From assembly GCF_031845375.1 (NCBI RefSeq), contig NZ_JAVREK010000001.1:345146-409145 (forward strand): a DNA stretch of 64,000 nucleotides. Direction: 5' to 3'. A program made the translations under genes and the position numbers. The notes beneath the pieces are model-generated. The model was not told the DNA's origin, made no database searches, and saw only the letters and a program-made list of their open reading frames with translations. Source of the DNA: Streptomonospora wellingtoniae (lineage in GTDB: Bacteria > Actinomycetota > Actinomycetes > Streptosporangiales > Streptosporangiaceae). This document shows positions 36,859 through 46,107 of this stretch, piece after piece. How positions within the stretch are numbered: the first letter of the stretch is position 1; every line of letters starts with the position of its first letter.

Positions 36859-38463
36859 TCATCCCGGCGAGCCCTCCGGCTCGGGCTCCGACTCCTGCGG
36901 GCGGGCGGCCGGCGTCTGCGTGGGGCCCGTCTCGCCCGAGGCGGGTGTACCGGGCGACGACGGAGTGGGGGGCGTGGGCGCCTGGGGTGTGGAGGTGGGC
37001 GGGGTGATCTCGCGGTCCGGGTTCTCGGCGATGTGCCGCTCGATCTGCGCCGACGACAGGCCGAGTCCGCCGAGGGTGACGTCGTCCCAGGCCTGGAGGC
37101 GCTTGGACTCGGCGTCGAAGTACAGCACCGAGGCCTGGTAGGGCGTGGGTTCGTCGGAGTCGCCGTCCAGCGCGCGCAGCCCGGCGCCGCCGGTCGAGCC
37201 CTGCACGATGAAGCGCGTGCCCGTGCCCTGCTGCTCCGTCCAGCGGCTCTGGGCGTCTCCGGCCAGCACCAGCGGGACCCGGCCGCTGAAGGCCTGGCCC
37301 TGGCGCGGGTCGTGGAACACCGCGACGTCGACCGGCGGCTCGTGGTCCTCGACCGCCGGCATCTGCTCGGCGCCGATCGCGGCGAGCTCGCCGCCGGTCG
37401 GGTTGTCCAGCGCCTTGTCGGGGGTGAAACGGGGGTCGCCCGCACCGTAGAAGACGATCCCGCCGACCCGCTGGACTTCGTCGTCCAGGACGACGGCGTT
37501 GTCCTGTTCCTGCACCGCACGCTGGGTGCCCATCGAGTCGTGGTTGCCGCGCACCCATACGTAGGGGACGTCCAGGGTCCCGATGTCGTCGGCGAAGACG
37601 TCCTCGGCCGCGCTGCCGCGGTCGGTGATGTCGCCGGTGTCGACGACGAGGTCCACCTGGAACTGCCCGCTCAGGGACCGGACGACGTTCCATCCCGCCG
37701 GGTTGAGGTGCAGGTCGCTGACGTGCAGCACGCGGATGGTGTCGGCGTCGTCCTCATAGACCGGCAGCGCCGAGGTCGCCTCGTAGAGCTGGGAGACGTT
37801 GCCCACAAGGCTCGCGAGCTGCTCGCGGTAGCGCGAGAACCGGCTGACGACGCTTTCGGCGCTGCCCACCACCTGGGGCGCGCCCGCCAGCAAGCCGGTG
37901 TAGCGGGGCTCGGCGATGGCGGCAGGGTTGAACGTGGCGGCACTGAGCCCGCCCGCGCCGGCGAGCACGAGGAGCGCCGTCGCCGAGCTCATCCCGGCCC
38001 GCCGCCAGTCGCGGAGCAGGATCAGCGCGGTGACGCCCGCACCCGCGACCGCGGCCGCGACCGCCTGCACGAACAGCCGGATGACACCGCTGCGCAGCTC
38101 GTCGCCGATGCTGTCGGCCATGCGGTCGATGGCCGCGGGGTTCTGGAACATCTCCCGGGTCGCCGACAGCCGGATCTCGGAGATGGAGGCCCGGAAGCTC
38201 AGGGGGCCGGTGTGCGTGTCGAACTCGAGCTTGCCCAGCGGTGAGACGTCCACGACCGTCTTGCCGTCGAAGTCGGGGCTGACGCTGAACTCCACGTCGG
38301 CGGGACCGATGGGCGCCACGATCTGGCCTCCGAGGGTCAGCCCGAGCCAGCCGCCCAGAAGTGCGGCCGCCACCACGGCGCCGTAGCGCCAGGTGCGGCC
38401 CCGGCGCACGCGGGAGAACCGGGCGGGGGCGGCTCGCACGGCCTCTGCCAGACGGGATCTCAC
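36859..38463 (-). CDS. Membrane-anchored metallophosphoesterase
   Basis: The GTG at 38463 (VRSRLAEAVRA) follows GGGGAGG and gives 534 residues. Hydrophobic segments lie near residues 26-45, 125-150 and 155-175. The calcineurin-like phosphoesterase domain then shows VLHVSDLHLNPAGW, LVVDTGDITDRGS, YVWVRGNHDSMGT and VAVFHDPRQGQAF, which carry the metal ligands. The last 70 residues are a Pro/Thr-rich tail. The substrate is unknown. It probably acts outside the membrane. Confidence 0.9.
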   Translation of the reverse strand: MRSRLAEAVRAAPARFSRVRRGRTWRYGAVVAAALLGGWLGLTLGGQIVAPIGPADVEFSVSPDFDGKTVVDVSPLGKLEFDTHTGPLSFRASISEIRLSATREMFQNPAAIDRMADSIGDELRSGVIRLFVQAVAAAVAGAGVTALILLRDWRRAGMSSATALLVLAGAGGLSAATFNPAAIAEPRYTGLLAGAPQVVGSAESVVSRFSRYREQLASLVGNVSQLYEATSALPVYEDDADTIRVLHVSDLHLNPAGWNVVRSLSGQFQVDLVVDTGDITDRGSAAEDVFADDIGTLDVPYVWVRGNHDSMGTQRAVQEQDNAVVLDDEVQRVGGIVFYGAGDPRFTPDKALDNPTGGELAAIGAEQMPAVEDHEPPVDVAVFHDPRQGQAFSGRVPLVLAGDAQSRWTEQQGTGTRFIVQGSTGGAGLRALDGDSDEPTPYQASVLYFDAESKRLQAWDDVTLGGLGLSSAQIERHIAENPDREITPPTSTPQAPTPPTPSSPGTPASGETGPTQTPAARPQESEPEPEGSPG

Positions 38464-38619
38464 GCTCGACAACACCTCCCCATCATGCACGTGCGCGCGT
38501 GCCGCCGACGCCGGGCCCGCTGCCGCGCGGCGGCGCCTGCGGGCCGGGCCCGCGTCCGCCCGGCGCGGCGGCCGGTATCGGACTCGTCGCCCGCTGCCCG
38601 ATGGCGCACAATGCGATGC

Positions 38620-38964
38620 GTGGTGGAACTGACGCGCGCACGGTTCGAGGAGCTTGTCGCAGACGCCCTCGACACCATTCCCGAGAACCTGACCGGCTAC
38701 ATGGACAACGTCGTGATCACGGTCGCCGAGGACCCGCCCGAGCCCGGTCTGCTCGGCTTGTACGAGGGCGTGCCGCTGACCGAGCGGGGCGACGCCTACT
38801 TCGGGGTCCTGCCCGATCGGATATCGATCTACTGGCGGGAGATCTGCACCGTGTGCTCGACGCCCGAGGAGGTCGTCGAGGAGGTCCGCATCACCGTCGT
38901 GCACGAGATCGCCCATCACTTCGGCATCGACGACGACCGCCTGCACGAGCTCGGCTGGGGGTGA
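38620..38964 (+). CDS. Zincin-like metallopeptidase family protein
   Basis: The protein of about 114 residues contains HEIAHHFGIDDDRLHELGW, the H-E-x-x-H zinc-binding motif with a third acidic residue downstream, as in the PF06262 family. YMDNVVITVAEDPP and LLGLYEGVPLT are family-typical. The start is uncertain: no ribosome site is visible, and CACAAT just upstream suggests a leaderless transcript. It is small and soluble; no protease activity is proven for the family. Confidence 0.85.
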   Translation: MVELTRARFEELVADALDTIPENLTGYMDNVVITVAEDPPEPGLLGLYEGVPLTERGDAYFGVLPDRISIYWREICTVCSTPEEVVEEVRITVVHEIAHHFGIDDDRLHELGWG

Positions 38965-39205
38965 AACCCCGTGCACTTCCCACCCGATTACGCTGCGCTT
39001 CCTCCCGACCGCCGACTTCACCCGGGCATTACCCGACGAAAACGGCACTTCCGGCACATGAATCCGCTGCGCGGACCTAAGGGCTACAACGAAACAGAAA
39101 CGAATAGGCGCGAACGACTTGCGGAAAAGCGCACACATCAGGAACGGTAGGTCATCGACCAACGACTTAGAGTGACACCTTCGTTATCAGTAAGGGAGTC
39201 GCCGA

Positions 39206-40720
39206 GTGGGCGATCCGCACACGGACAACCGCGGAGCACGCGTCCCCCCTCAGACCCGCGGACAGGCGAACCCACCGCACCCTGAATCCGACTCCGGAGC
39301 CGGGGCCGAAACGGCCGCGCCCGCGCCTTCCGGAGATCCCGCCCCCGCTGCTGTCGCCGACCCCGACCCCTCCGGGGCCGCCGCGCCCGCAGGTCCCTCG
39401 GCCCCCGGGACGCCCGACTCCCCCGGACCCCCCGGAGGCGCCTCCGAGTCCGGAGGCGACGACGCACCCGAGCCCCTCTCGGACTGGCGGCACGGGTACC
39501 GCGAGGTCCTCAAGGTGCCCGAGTACAGGGCCCTGTGGTCGGCCCACGCGCTGGCGACCACCGGCAACTTCCTGCTCAACGTCGCCATAACCGTGCTCGT
39601 CTACCAGAAGACGTCCTCGGCCCTGGCCGCCGGCATAACCCTCGCACTCACCTACATCCCGCAGGTCATCGGCGGTCCCCTGCTGTCAGGCCTGGCGGAC
39701 CTGTTCCCGCGCCGCCGCGTCCTCGTGGTCTGCGACGTGATCCGCGCGGTGATGGTGGCCGCGATGGGCATCCCGGGACTGCCGATCTGGGCGATCTGGA
39801 CGCTGCTGTTCCTGTCCACCATGCCGCTGGTGCCCTTCGGGGCGGCACGCGCAGCGCTGATGACCGAGATCGTTCAGGGCGAGCGCTACGTCGCGGGCTC
39901 GGCCATCTTCCAGCTGACCTCCCAGGCCGGAACGCTGGTGGGGTTGGCAGCCGGCGGCTGGGTCGTCGCTGTCGTCGGCGCCGACTCCGCCGTGATGTAC
40001 AACGGGCTGACGTTCCTGGTGTCGGCCGCCATCGTCTGCGCCGGAGTGCGCCGCCGGCCCGCCCCGCATCGGAACCCCGACGCCCGGCCCTCGCTCTGGC
40101 AGGTCACCCGCGACGGCACGCGGCTCGTCTTCGGCGACTCCCGACTGCGCACGCTGGGCTTGTTCGCGTGGCTCGCCGGGCTCTACATGATGCCCTACGG
40201 GCTGGCCAACCCCCTGGCCGACGAAGCGGGCGGCGGTGCCACGGCGGCCGGGTTCATCATGGCCGCGCCGTCGTTCGGGGCCGTGATCGGCGGCTTCGTG
40301 CTGACGCGGCTGATCAACCCGACGACCCGCATGCATCTGCTCGGCCCGCTGTCCGTGACGGCGTCGGCACCGCTGCTGCTCTGGCTGGCCGATCCACCGC
40401 TGTGGGGGATGATCGCGCTGATGGTGCTCTCGGGTGCGGCGGCGTCCTACCAGATCGTCGCCAACGCGGCGTTCGTACTGTGCGTCCCCGGCGAGGGGCG
40501 CGGACTGGCGTTCGGCCTGGTGGCGGCCGGCCTGCAAGCGGCCCAGGGCATCGGTATCGCGCTCGCGAGCCTGCTGGTGGAGATCGCCGGCACGCAGGTG
40601 GTCATCATCTCCGCCGGCGCGGTCGGCATGCTGACCGCGCTGTGGCTTGCCGTCCACTGGTCCCGGATCTCGCGCAGCGCGATCGAACTCATGAACACGC
40701 CGGAACCGGCGGTCGGCTGA
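39206..40720 (+). CDS. Major facilitator superfamily transporter
   Basis: The 504-residue protein starts at GTG 39206 after AAGGGAG. About 90 N-terminal residues are disordered and Pro/Ala/Gly-rich. The MFS domain follows with twelve helices; the loop motif GLADLFPRRRVLVVCDVIRA is visible between helices 2 and 3. It resembles the MFS_3 exporters of drugs or metabolites. The long disordered N-terminus is unusual. No regulator is adjacent. Confidence 0.9.
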   Translation: MGDPHTDNRGARVPPQTRGQANPPHPESDSGAGAETAAPAPSGDPAPAAVADPDPSGAAAPAGPSAPGTPDSPGPPGGASESGGDDAPEPLSDWRHGYREVLKVPEYRALWSAHALATTGNFLLNVAITVLVYQKTSSALAAGITLALTYIPQVIGGPLLSGLADLFPRRRVLVVCDVIRAVMVAAMGIPGLPIWAIWTLLFLSTMPLVPFGAARAALMTEIVQGERYVAGSAIFQLTSQAGTLVGLAAGGWVVAVVGADSAVMYNGLTFLVSAAIVCAGVRRRPAPHRNPDARPSLWQVTRDGTRLVFGDSRLRTLGLFAWLAGLYMMPYGLANPLADEAGGGATAAGFIMAAPSFGAVIGGFVLTRLINPTTRMHLLGPLSVTASAPLLLWLADPPLWGMIALMVLSGAAASYQIVANAAFVLCVPGEGRGLAFGLVAAGLQAAQGIGIALASLLVEIAGTQVVIISAGAVGMLTALWLAVHWSRISRSAIELMNTPEPAVG

Positions 40721-40914
40721 CGGCGGCGCGGCAGCGCGCCGCCGTCAGGCGGGAGCGCCGTCCGCCGAGCTCTCGGGCGCCCCCGCTGCCGCGGCCCGCT
40801 CCGGCCCGCGGCGGGCGGTCGGCTCCGGTCGCGGCCCGGTCGGTTCCCCCTCGCCCTGGTCGAGGGCTCGGGGGAGCCTCGCGACGAAGTCCGGTCGTGC
40901 GCGCAGCGACCACA

Positions 40915-41178
40915 TCACAGGTCGGACTTCTTGCCCTGGAAGTTGCGGATGATGTGTTCGAGCATCGAGTCCTCGCCGTCCTCCTCGGGCATCACGAGCC
41001 AGGCGGCGATGTAGAGCAGGACCGCGGTCCCGGCACCGAAGATCGTGAGGGCCACGAAGACCACGCGGACGATGTTGGGGTCGACGCCGACGAACTCGCC
41101 GATGCCGCCGCTCACGCCCGTGAGGATCCGCTGATGGCGGCTGCGGCGCAGTTTCTTGCTTCCGGTGTTGTCGTTCAT
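40915..41178 (-). CDS. PspC domain protein
   Basis: The ATG at 41178 (MNDNTGSKKLRRSRHQRILT) gives 87 residues. The PspC domain reads GVSGGIGEFVGVDPNIVRVV with a single membrane helix FVALTIFGAGTAVLLYIAAW. The C-terminus is acidic then basic. PspC proteins act in envelope stress. No pspA is nearby. Confidence 0.9.
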   Translation of the reverse strand: MNDNTGSKKLRRSRHQRILTGVSGGIGEFVGVDPNIVRVVFVALTIFGAGTAVLLYIAAWLVMPEEDGEDSMLEHIIRNFQGKKSDL

Positions 41179-41486
41179 GCTTCCAGCGTGCCCCTTCACC
41201 GCGCGATTTCCCATCGGGAACGCCCCTGGCACTCCCCTGACCGCGACCCTGAACCGGTCGACGCCGAGCGCTCCGCCGCGGGGTGCGGCCGCCCGGCATC
41301 CGCCCGACGTGCGCTTCCGCCTCCCCTGCCTCGTCGGGCCTCGGGTGCGGCGCCTCCACCTGGGCAGAGCCCTGAACCGATCGCGGTACAGGCTTCGTGC
41401 GCGCCGTGCGAAGGCCCGCGGGACGGGCCGGCGGCTCCGGCCGCACCGCGAAGGGTTGTTGACCGGGTGCCCTCATGGAATTATTA

Positions 41487-41504
41487 TGACTGACCAGTCA
41501 GTCA
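41487..41504. promoter_or_regulatory. TetR-type operator palindrome
   Basis: TGACTGAC-CA-GTCAGTCA is a perfect 8-bp inverted repeat around a 2-bp centre, 20 bp before the membrane-protein gene. It matches the classical TetR-family operator form. The TetR gene at 42295, in the same operon, is the probable ligand. Confidence 0.7.
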
Positions 41505-41524
41505 AAAATAGGAGGGCTGTTGCG

Positions 41525-42217
41525 ATGGACACCGAGGCGGACAGCACGGGAACGACCGCACGGAACGAGCCGCCCAGCCCGGTCGCCGGGCGCGCGGCTC
41601 CAGGGAGCGCCTCGGGCGGGGGCGGCGGCAGGCGTGCGATGCGCCGGATCGCCGACGCGATGGTGGCTCCGCAGGCCGGTGCGGGCGAGATCGCGCTGAC
41701 CTTCGCCGCCGCCGGCACCGGCGCCGCAGCGGTGCTCGCAGCGGGCGCAGCGGCCGGCTGGACGGGGCTCGCCGTCGCCGTCGCCGCCCTCGTGGCCTTC
41801 GACTACTTCGGCGGCGCGGTCGCCAACGCCACAGCCTCCGCCAAGCGCCGCTTCCACGGTCCGGGCCGGGGCGCACGCCACCGGCTCGGCTTCGTCGCGA
41901 TGCACCTCCAGCCGGCTGCGGTCGCCTGGGCCGTTCCGGGCTTCGGTTGGGCCGACGCGGCGGCGGTCTACGCGCTCACCCTCGCCGCAGCCGTCGTCGT
42001 GGAACTGACCGGCCCGGACCTGCGCCGCCCGGCCGCCTTCGCCGCGGCGACGCTGGGCATCGCCGCGGCGCTCGCACTGCTTTCCGTGCCGCCGCAGGTC
42101 GCCTGGCTGGCGCCGGTGGGCCTGATCAAGCTGCTCCTGGGCCACCTGGTGCCCGGGGAGGGCCCAGCCGTACCGGCCGCGACGCCCGGCGGGCGTTTCG
42201 CCGACGACACGCCCTGA
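41525..42217 (+). CDS. Membrane protein of unknown function in a TetR operon
   Basis: The 230-residue protein (ATG 41525, after AGGAGG) has six hydrophobic segments after a disordered 40-residue N-terminus. Recognisable stretches are AVAVAALVAFDYFGGAVANA, LGFVAMHLQPAAVAWAVPGF and VGLIKLLLGHLVPGEGPAVP. It is not assigned to a known family. The gene is 77 bp upstream of a TetR gene and is preceded by a TetR-type palindrome. Confidence 0.75.
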   Translation: MDTEADSTGTTARNEPPSPVAGRAAPGSASGGGGGRRAMRRIADAMVAPQAGAGEIALTFAAAGTGAAAVLAAGAAAGWTGLAVAVAALVAFDYFGGAVANATASAKRRFHGPGRGARHRLGFVAMHLQPAAVAWAVPGFGWADAAAVYALTLAAAVVVELTGPDLRRPAAFAAATLGIAAALALLSVPPQVAWLAPVGLIKLLLGHLVPGEGPAVPAATPGGRFADDTP

Positions 42218-42294
42218 CCGGTACCCGCCGAGGGGCGCCCGGATCCCCGGGGCGATCATCGAGTTCGGTACCGCCACTATGGGGAAGGGGCCTG

Positions 42295-42924
42295 ATGGCG
42301 CCGAAACGGGTCGACCGCGCCGCCCGCCGCGAGGACATCCTGGACGCCGCCGTGCGCGTCTTCGCGCGCCGCGGCTACGCCGCCACACGGATCGAGGACG
42401 TCGCCGCCGAGGCCGGCATCGCCAAGGGCAGCGTCTATCTCTACTTCGAGGGGCGCGAGGCGCTGCTGGCGGCCGGCTTCGAGCGGATCGCGCAGCGCTC
42501 CGCGCAGGTCCTCGCCGACGCGCGGAGCGGCGACCGGCCCGCCGACGAAGCGCTCGCCGCACTGGTGGAGGGTGCGGTCGCCATGCTCGCGGCCGAGCCC
42601 GACCTCACCGCCGTGATGCTGGACCTGTGGAGCGCAGGGGGCGCCGCGCGCCGCACCGGCGAGGCCGGCCCGCCCCCGCCGGCGTTCGACATCGCCGCCG
42701 TCTACCGCGAGTACCGCACGCTGGTGGCCGAACTGCTGCGGCGCGGCGGCAGCGAGGGCGCCCTGCGGCCGGGGCTGGGCGAGCCGGAGGCCGCCGTCGT
42801 CGTCGCCGCAATCGAGGGGTGCCTGCTGCAATGGCTCGTCGACCCCTCGGTGGATCTGGCCCGCCTGGCCGGCCCGATCACCGCGACCTGCCTCGACGGG
42901 CTGCGGGCGCGCCCGGTGGGCTGA
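42295..42924 (+). CDS. TetR-family transcriptional regulator
   Basis: The 209-residue protein carries the N-terminal helix-turn-helix AARREDILDAAVRVFARRGY, ATRIEDVAAEAGIAKGSVYL and YFEGREALLAAGF. The helical domain follows. It probably binds the palindrome at 41487 and controls the preceding membrane gene together with itself. Confidence 0.94.
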   Translation: MAPKRVDRAARREDILDAAVRVFARRGYAATRIEDVAAEAGIAKGSVYLYFEGREALLAAGFERIAQRSAQVLADARSGDRPADEALAALVEGAVAMLAAEPDLTAVMLDLWSAGGAARRTGEAGPPPPAFDIAAVYREYRTLVAELLRRGGSEGALRPGLGEPEAAVVVAAIEGCLLQWLVDPSVDLARLAGPITATCLDGLRARPVG

Positions 42925-43044
42925 CCCTCCGGGGTGCGCTGTAGCTAACGCCGGCTGCAGCCGGATACGGGTTGCGGCGCTCGCAAGCGGCAGACACGGC
43001 GCCCGGAGGCGACCGCTCGGGACTCGGCGCCGCGCGCTCGCCGG

Positions 43045-44106
43045 TCACTCGGCGGAGGGGTCGAGGGCGACCACCGTCTTGATATCGCCCGACTGCGGCG
43101 TGTACGCCTCCGCCGCACGCGCCACGGGGACCCGGCGGGTGATGAGGCGCTCCAACCACGACTCGTCGGCGGCGGCCAGGGCATCGGCCGCCTGGCGGTA
43201 ATGGCGCAGGTTGGCGTTGACCGAGCCGATCACCGCGTCGTTCTCCAGCACGATGTCGCGGTTGAGGCTGCCCGCGTCGACGGTGATCCGGCGGCCGGCC
43301 GGCGAGACGCCGGTGAGGCAGACGATGCCGTAGGAGGCGGTGCCCGCCATCGCCTCGAAGACGAGGCGGGCGGCGCCGGTCGCCTCGACGACGACGTCGG
43401 GGGCGATCTTGTCCATCACCTGCTCGATGTCCTCGGAGTGGTACTCCGCACCCAGGTCGCGCGCCAGCAGAGGCTTGGGGCCCTCGGTGACGCGGTCGAG
43501 CACGTGCACGTCCAGGCCCCGCTGCCGACCGAGCAGCGCCGCCAGCATGCCGATGGGCCCGGCCCCGGTGACCAGGACGCGGCGGGGCTCGAACCAGGAG
43601 CGCTCGCCCACCCGCTCGATCTGCTCCCAGGCCTTGGCGACCACGGTGGTGGGCTCCATGAGCACCCCCACGCGCTCCAGGCGGGAGTCGAGCTTGACCG
43701 CGTAATCGGGGTCCACCGACCATGCCTGAGCGCCGTACCCGTCGATCCCCTTGATGCCCCGCTCGGTGTAGCGGCCGTTGCGGCACATGTCGAACTCGCC
43801 GCGCGCGCACGCCCCGCACGGCACCGGGTCGGGGCGGCGCACCACACCCACCGCCACGTCGCCCTCGGCGAACCCGCTGCCCTCGGGGGCCCGGCGGACC
43901 CGGCCGAGCGACTCGTGGCCCAGCACGAGCCACTCGCGGCCCTCCGGCAGGGCGCCGTGGCCTCCCGAGAGGATCTCCCGGTCGGTCCCGCACACCCCTA
44001 CGGCGAGGCCCTGCACCAGCATCTCCCCCGGCCCCGGCTCGGGGTCGGGCAGCTCGCGCACCTTCAAGGGGTCCTCGCGACCGGGGGTGACGGTGACTGC
44101 GCGCAT
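43045..44106 (-). CDS. Zinc-dependent alcohol/glucose 1-dehydrogenase family protein
   Basis: The ATG at 44106 (MRAVTVTPGREDPLKVRELP) gives 353 residues. The GroES-like zinc domain shows VGVCGTDREILSGGHG, LVLGHESLGRV and CGACARGEFDMCRNG. The Rossmann dinucleotide motif is LVTGAGPIGMLAALLG. GIDGYGAQAW and the glucose-dehydrogenase-like C-terminus (IGSVNANLRHYRQAAD) support a glucose 1-dehydrogenase type that oxidises aldoses with NAD(P). No sugar operon is adjacent. Confidence 0.85.
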   Translation of the reverse strand: MRAVTVTPGREDPLKVRELPDPEPGPGEMLVQGLAVGVCGTDREILSGGHGALPEGREWLVLGHESLGRVRRAPEGSGFAEGDVAVGVVRRPDPVPCGACARGEFDMCRNGRYTERGIKGIDGYGAQAWSVDPDYAVKLDSRLERVGVLMEPTTVVAKAWEQIERVGERSWFEPRRVLVTGAGPIGMLAALLGRQRGLDVHVLDRVTEGPKPLLARDLGAEYHSEDIEQVMDKIAPDVVVEATGAARLVFEAMAGTASYGIVCLTGVSPAGRRITVDAGSLNRDIVLENDAVIGSVNANLRHYRQAADALAAADESWLERLITRRVPVARAAEAYTPQSGDIKTVVALDPSAE

Positions 44107-44420
44107 GGCTGCCCTCCACTGGTCTACTGCGCCGCTGTCCAACCCATGCCTAGCCATCGAGCCGCAGCGCAAACCCTCCGGAGCGCCGACCCCGGATCGC
44201 AGGTGCGGCGGGTCTCCTGACGAATGTGTTCACTCGAGTCCCGGCAGCCCTCGGATACCCCGGGCTGTCGTCGATCGCGCCCGGCACGCCTTTGCTCCCG
44301 ACCGACCGACCGGGGTGGAGGGACACGAGGACGGGGAGAGGATGCGCCCGCGAAGGCTCTCGCCGAGCACACCGCGGGCGTGTGTTGCGGTCCTGCTCCT
44401 CACGGCGTCGATCCGACGTA
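44107..44420. other. Intergenic region, no feature seen
   Basis: I see no gene, tRNA or clear palindrome in this stretch. It separates the dehydrogenase from the SMR operon, both on the minus strand. Confidence 0.4.
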
Positions 44421-44813
44421 CTACGCCTCGGTCGAGTCGCGCTGCCACTTGGGGCTGTCGGCCAGCTTGAGCCAGATGACGCCGCCGATGATGACCGCCA
44501 GCCAGAAGGCGCGGATCGGGGTCAGGACCTCGTCGAAGAAGACCGGCCCCAAGAGTGCGGCACCGACCGCTCCGATGCCGGCCCACACGGCGTAGCCGAT
44601 GCCGACGTCGATGGCCTTGAGGGCCACGCTGAGGCAGAACAGGGTCAGCAGAAAGAAGACGACGGCGGAGACGGACCAGCCCAGGGTGGTGAACCCGGAA
44701 CTGCCGGCCACGCTCAGCGCATAGCCGACCTCGAAGGCCCCGGCCAGCAGCAGGACCAGCCAGGCAAACGTCTTCGTCTTGGCATCCGTGTTCTGGGTGG
44801 TGGTAGAGGTCAT
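44421..44813 (-). CDS. SMR-family multidrug efflux subunit (second of a pair)
   Basis: The 130-residue protein has four membrane helices. The SMR signature is WLVLLLAGAFEVGYALSVAG with the conserved glutamate, then GIGYAVWAGIGAVGAALLGP and LIKLAD-like ending. It is separated by 38 bp from a second SMR gene of different sequence, so the two probably form a heterodimeric pump such as EbrAB or YkkCD. These export cationic compounds using protons. Confidence 0.9.
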   Translation of the reverse strand: MTSTTTQNTDAKTKTFAWLVLLLAGAFEVGYALSVAGSSGFTTLGWSVSAVVFFLLTLFCLSVALKAIDVGIGYAVWAGIGAVGAALLGPVFFDEVLTPIRAFWLAVIIGGVIWLKLADSPKWQRDSTEA

Positions 44814-44851
44814 CGCAATGGTCCTTTCAGTTTGGGATTCGGGTATTCGGG

Positions 44852-45172
44852 TTATGCGGCTCCGCTGAGCTGGAGCCCGATAACCCCTCCGATGACGATC
44901 GCGATTCCGAGGCCTTTCCTCCAGGTCAGTTGCTGGTTGAGGAAGAGCGCTCCTACGATGACGATTCCGACGCCGGCGACGCTGGTCCAGATGGCGTAGC
45001 CGACGCCCACGTCGAAGGTCAGCAGCGCAAGGCTGAGGAAGAACGTGGCTATCGCGCCACTGGCAAGGGTTCCGATCGTCCACCACAGCTTCGTGAAGCC
45101 TTGTGCCTTGCTCGCGGCGATGCCGACGGCGGCCTCGAAGACGACGGCGACGCCCAGATAAAGCCAACTCAT
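44852..45172 (-). CDS. SMR-family multidrug efflux subunit (first of a pair)
   Basis: The 106-residue protein starts at ATG 45172 after AAAGGA. Four helices are visible: MSWLYLGVAVVFEAAVGIAA with the key glutamate, VGYAIWTSVAGVGIVIVGAL and the end GIAIVIGGVIGLQLSGAA. With the next gene it forms a two-component SMR pump. Its ATG overlaps the stop codon of the small ORF upstream, so translation may be coupled. The upstream MarR is the likely regulator. Confidence 0.92.
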   Translation of the reverse strand: MSWLYLGVAVVFEAAVGIAASKAQGFTKLWWTIGTLASGAIATFFLSLALLTFDVGVGYAIWTSVAGVGIVIVGALFLNQQLTWRKGLGIAIVIGGVIGLQLSGAA

Positions 45173-45483
45173 GGTGTTCCTTTCGATGAATGCGTGATTG
45201 TGCCCGAACGGTTTGCGTTTCCCCGCAGGTACCGCGCGAAGGGTTCCGTGCCCCGCGCGACGGGGACTCTGTGCACCAGGCCGTCGAGTTTGCCGTCGGA
45301 GATCCCCGAGGGCCGATAGCTCGCGCGGTAGTCGACTCCCCATTCAGCGGCCGCTTCGCGGTCGACCGCGCAATAGGCGGCGTCGACTTCCCGCTCGACG
45401 GCGAAGCGGTAACAGAGTCCGCAGGGTTCGCCCGTAGCCAGAAGCGAGGTTCCGACCAGGTTCTTCAACCCGTGGGAAGCCAT
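45169..45483 (-). CDS. Small protein of unknown function upstream of the SMR pair
   Basis: This 104-residue frame (MASHGLKNLVGTSLLATGEP, then CGLCYRFAVERE) has no family I recognise. It ends in an ATGA overlap with the SMR start, which favours a real gene. Its N-terminus abuts the decayed DsbA-like sequence, so it may instead be the surviving 3' part of another gene. No membrane segment is visible. Confidence 0.4.
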   Translation of the reverse strand: MASHGLKNLVGTSLLATGEPCGLCYRFAVEREVDAAYCAVDREAAAEWGVDYRASYRPSGISDGKLDGLVHRVPVARGTEPFARYLRGNANRSGTITHSSKGTP

Positions 45484-45489
45484 CGCCGT

Positions 45490-46017
45490 GAGCGAGCCGA
45501 CCGTCGACTCTGAAGGCGGGGACCGCGGAGACCCCGACGGTGGCTACGGCGTACTCCTGGTCCGCACGCCGGCGCCGGTCTTCATCGGTGAATGCGGCGA
45601 TGACGTCACCACGATCCAGCCCCACGGACTCGGCGACGTCGATGACGACCGCGTCTTCGCCGATGTTCCGGTCCTGCTGGAAGAAGGCGCGGAACATCGC
45701 GTCGGAGTACGCGTCGCCCACGCCGCGTTCCGCCCCAACTGCAGGATCAGGAACGCCTTGTCGCTGCGCGGCTGCGGGGAGACCGTCGGCAGTGAAACGT
45801 CCACCCATCCGCCGCGCCATCGGATAGACGGACGCGTTCCACACCCCGGGCAGGTAGCCGTCCTCGGTCCTGAGCGTGGGCAACGGATCCGGCCTCAACT
45901 CGAAGGGCCGCATGTCGACCTCCACGTCGCGTCGTCGCCGGAGTTCCCGACGGCGTCCCCGATGAGGAAGCAGAACGGGCATACGTAGTCCACGAAGACG
46001 TCGACTCTGGTTGTCAT
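45490..46017 (-). pseudogene. Frameshifted DsbA/FrnE-like oxidoreductase
   Basis: The protein is split over three frames. The start at 46017 reads MTTRVDVFVDYVCPFCFLIG with the CPFC active-site pair. A second frame continues DVEVDMRPFELRPDPLPTLR, EDGYLPGVWNASVYPMARRM. A third gives VSLPTVSPQPRSDKAFLILQ, and the second frame returns with AYSDAMFRAFFQQDRNIGED and VGLDRGDVIAAFTDEDRRRR. These are FrnE-type thioredoxin-fold features. At least three frameshifts make a functional product unlikely unless the sequence has errors. Confidence 0.7.
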
Positions 46018-46046
46018 CCCTCTCCTTCGCCCCTGTGAATATTTAT

Positions 46047-46058
46047 ATGTACATGCAA
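46047..46058. promoter_or_regulatory. Putative MarR operator upstream of the DsbA/SMR genes
   Basis: ATGTACATGCAA lies 30 bp upstream of the DsbA-like start in an AT-rich patch. The identical 12-mer occurs at 46577, overlapping the marR start, so the MarR protein probably binds both. Confidence 0.5.
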
Positions 46059-46107
46059 CTATCTGACGACAAAGCTATCCGCGTATCGACGCGCCGAACC
46101 GGCCCGT

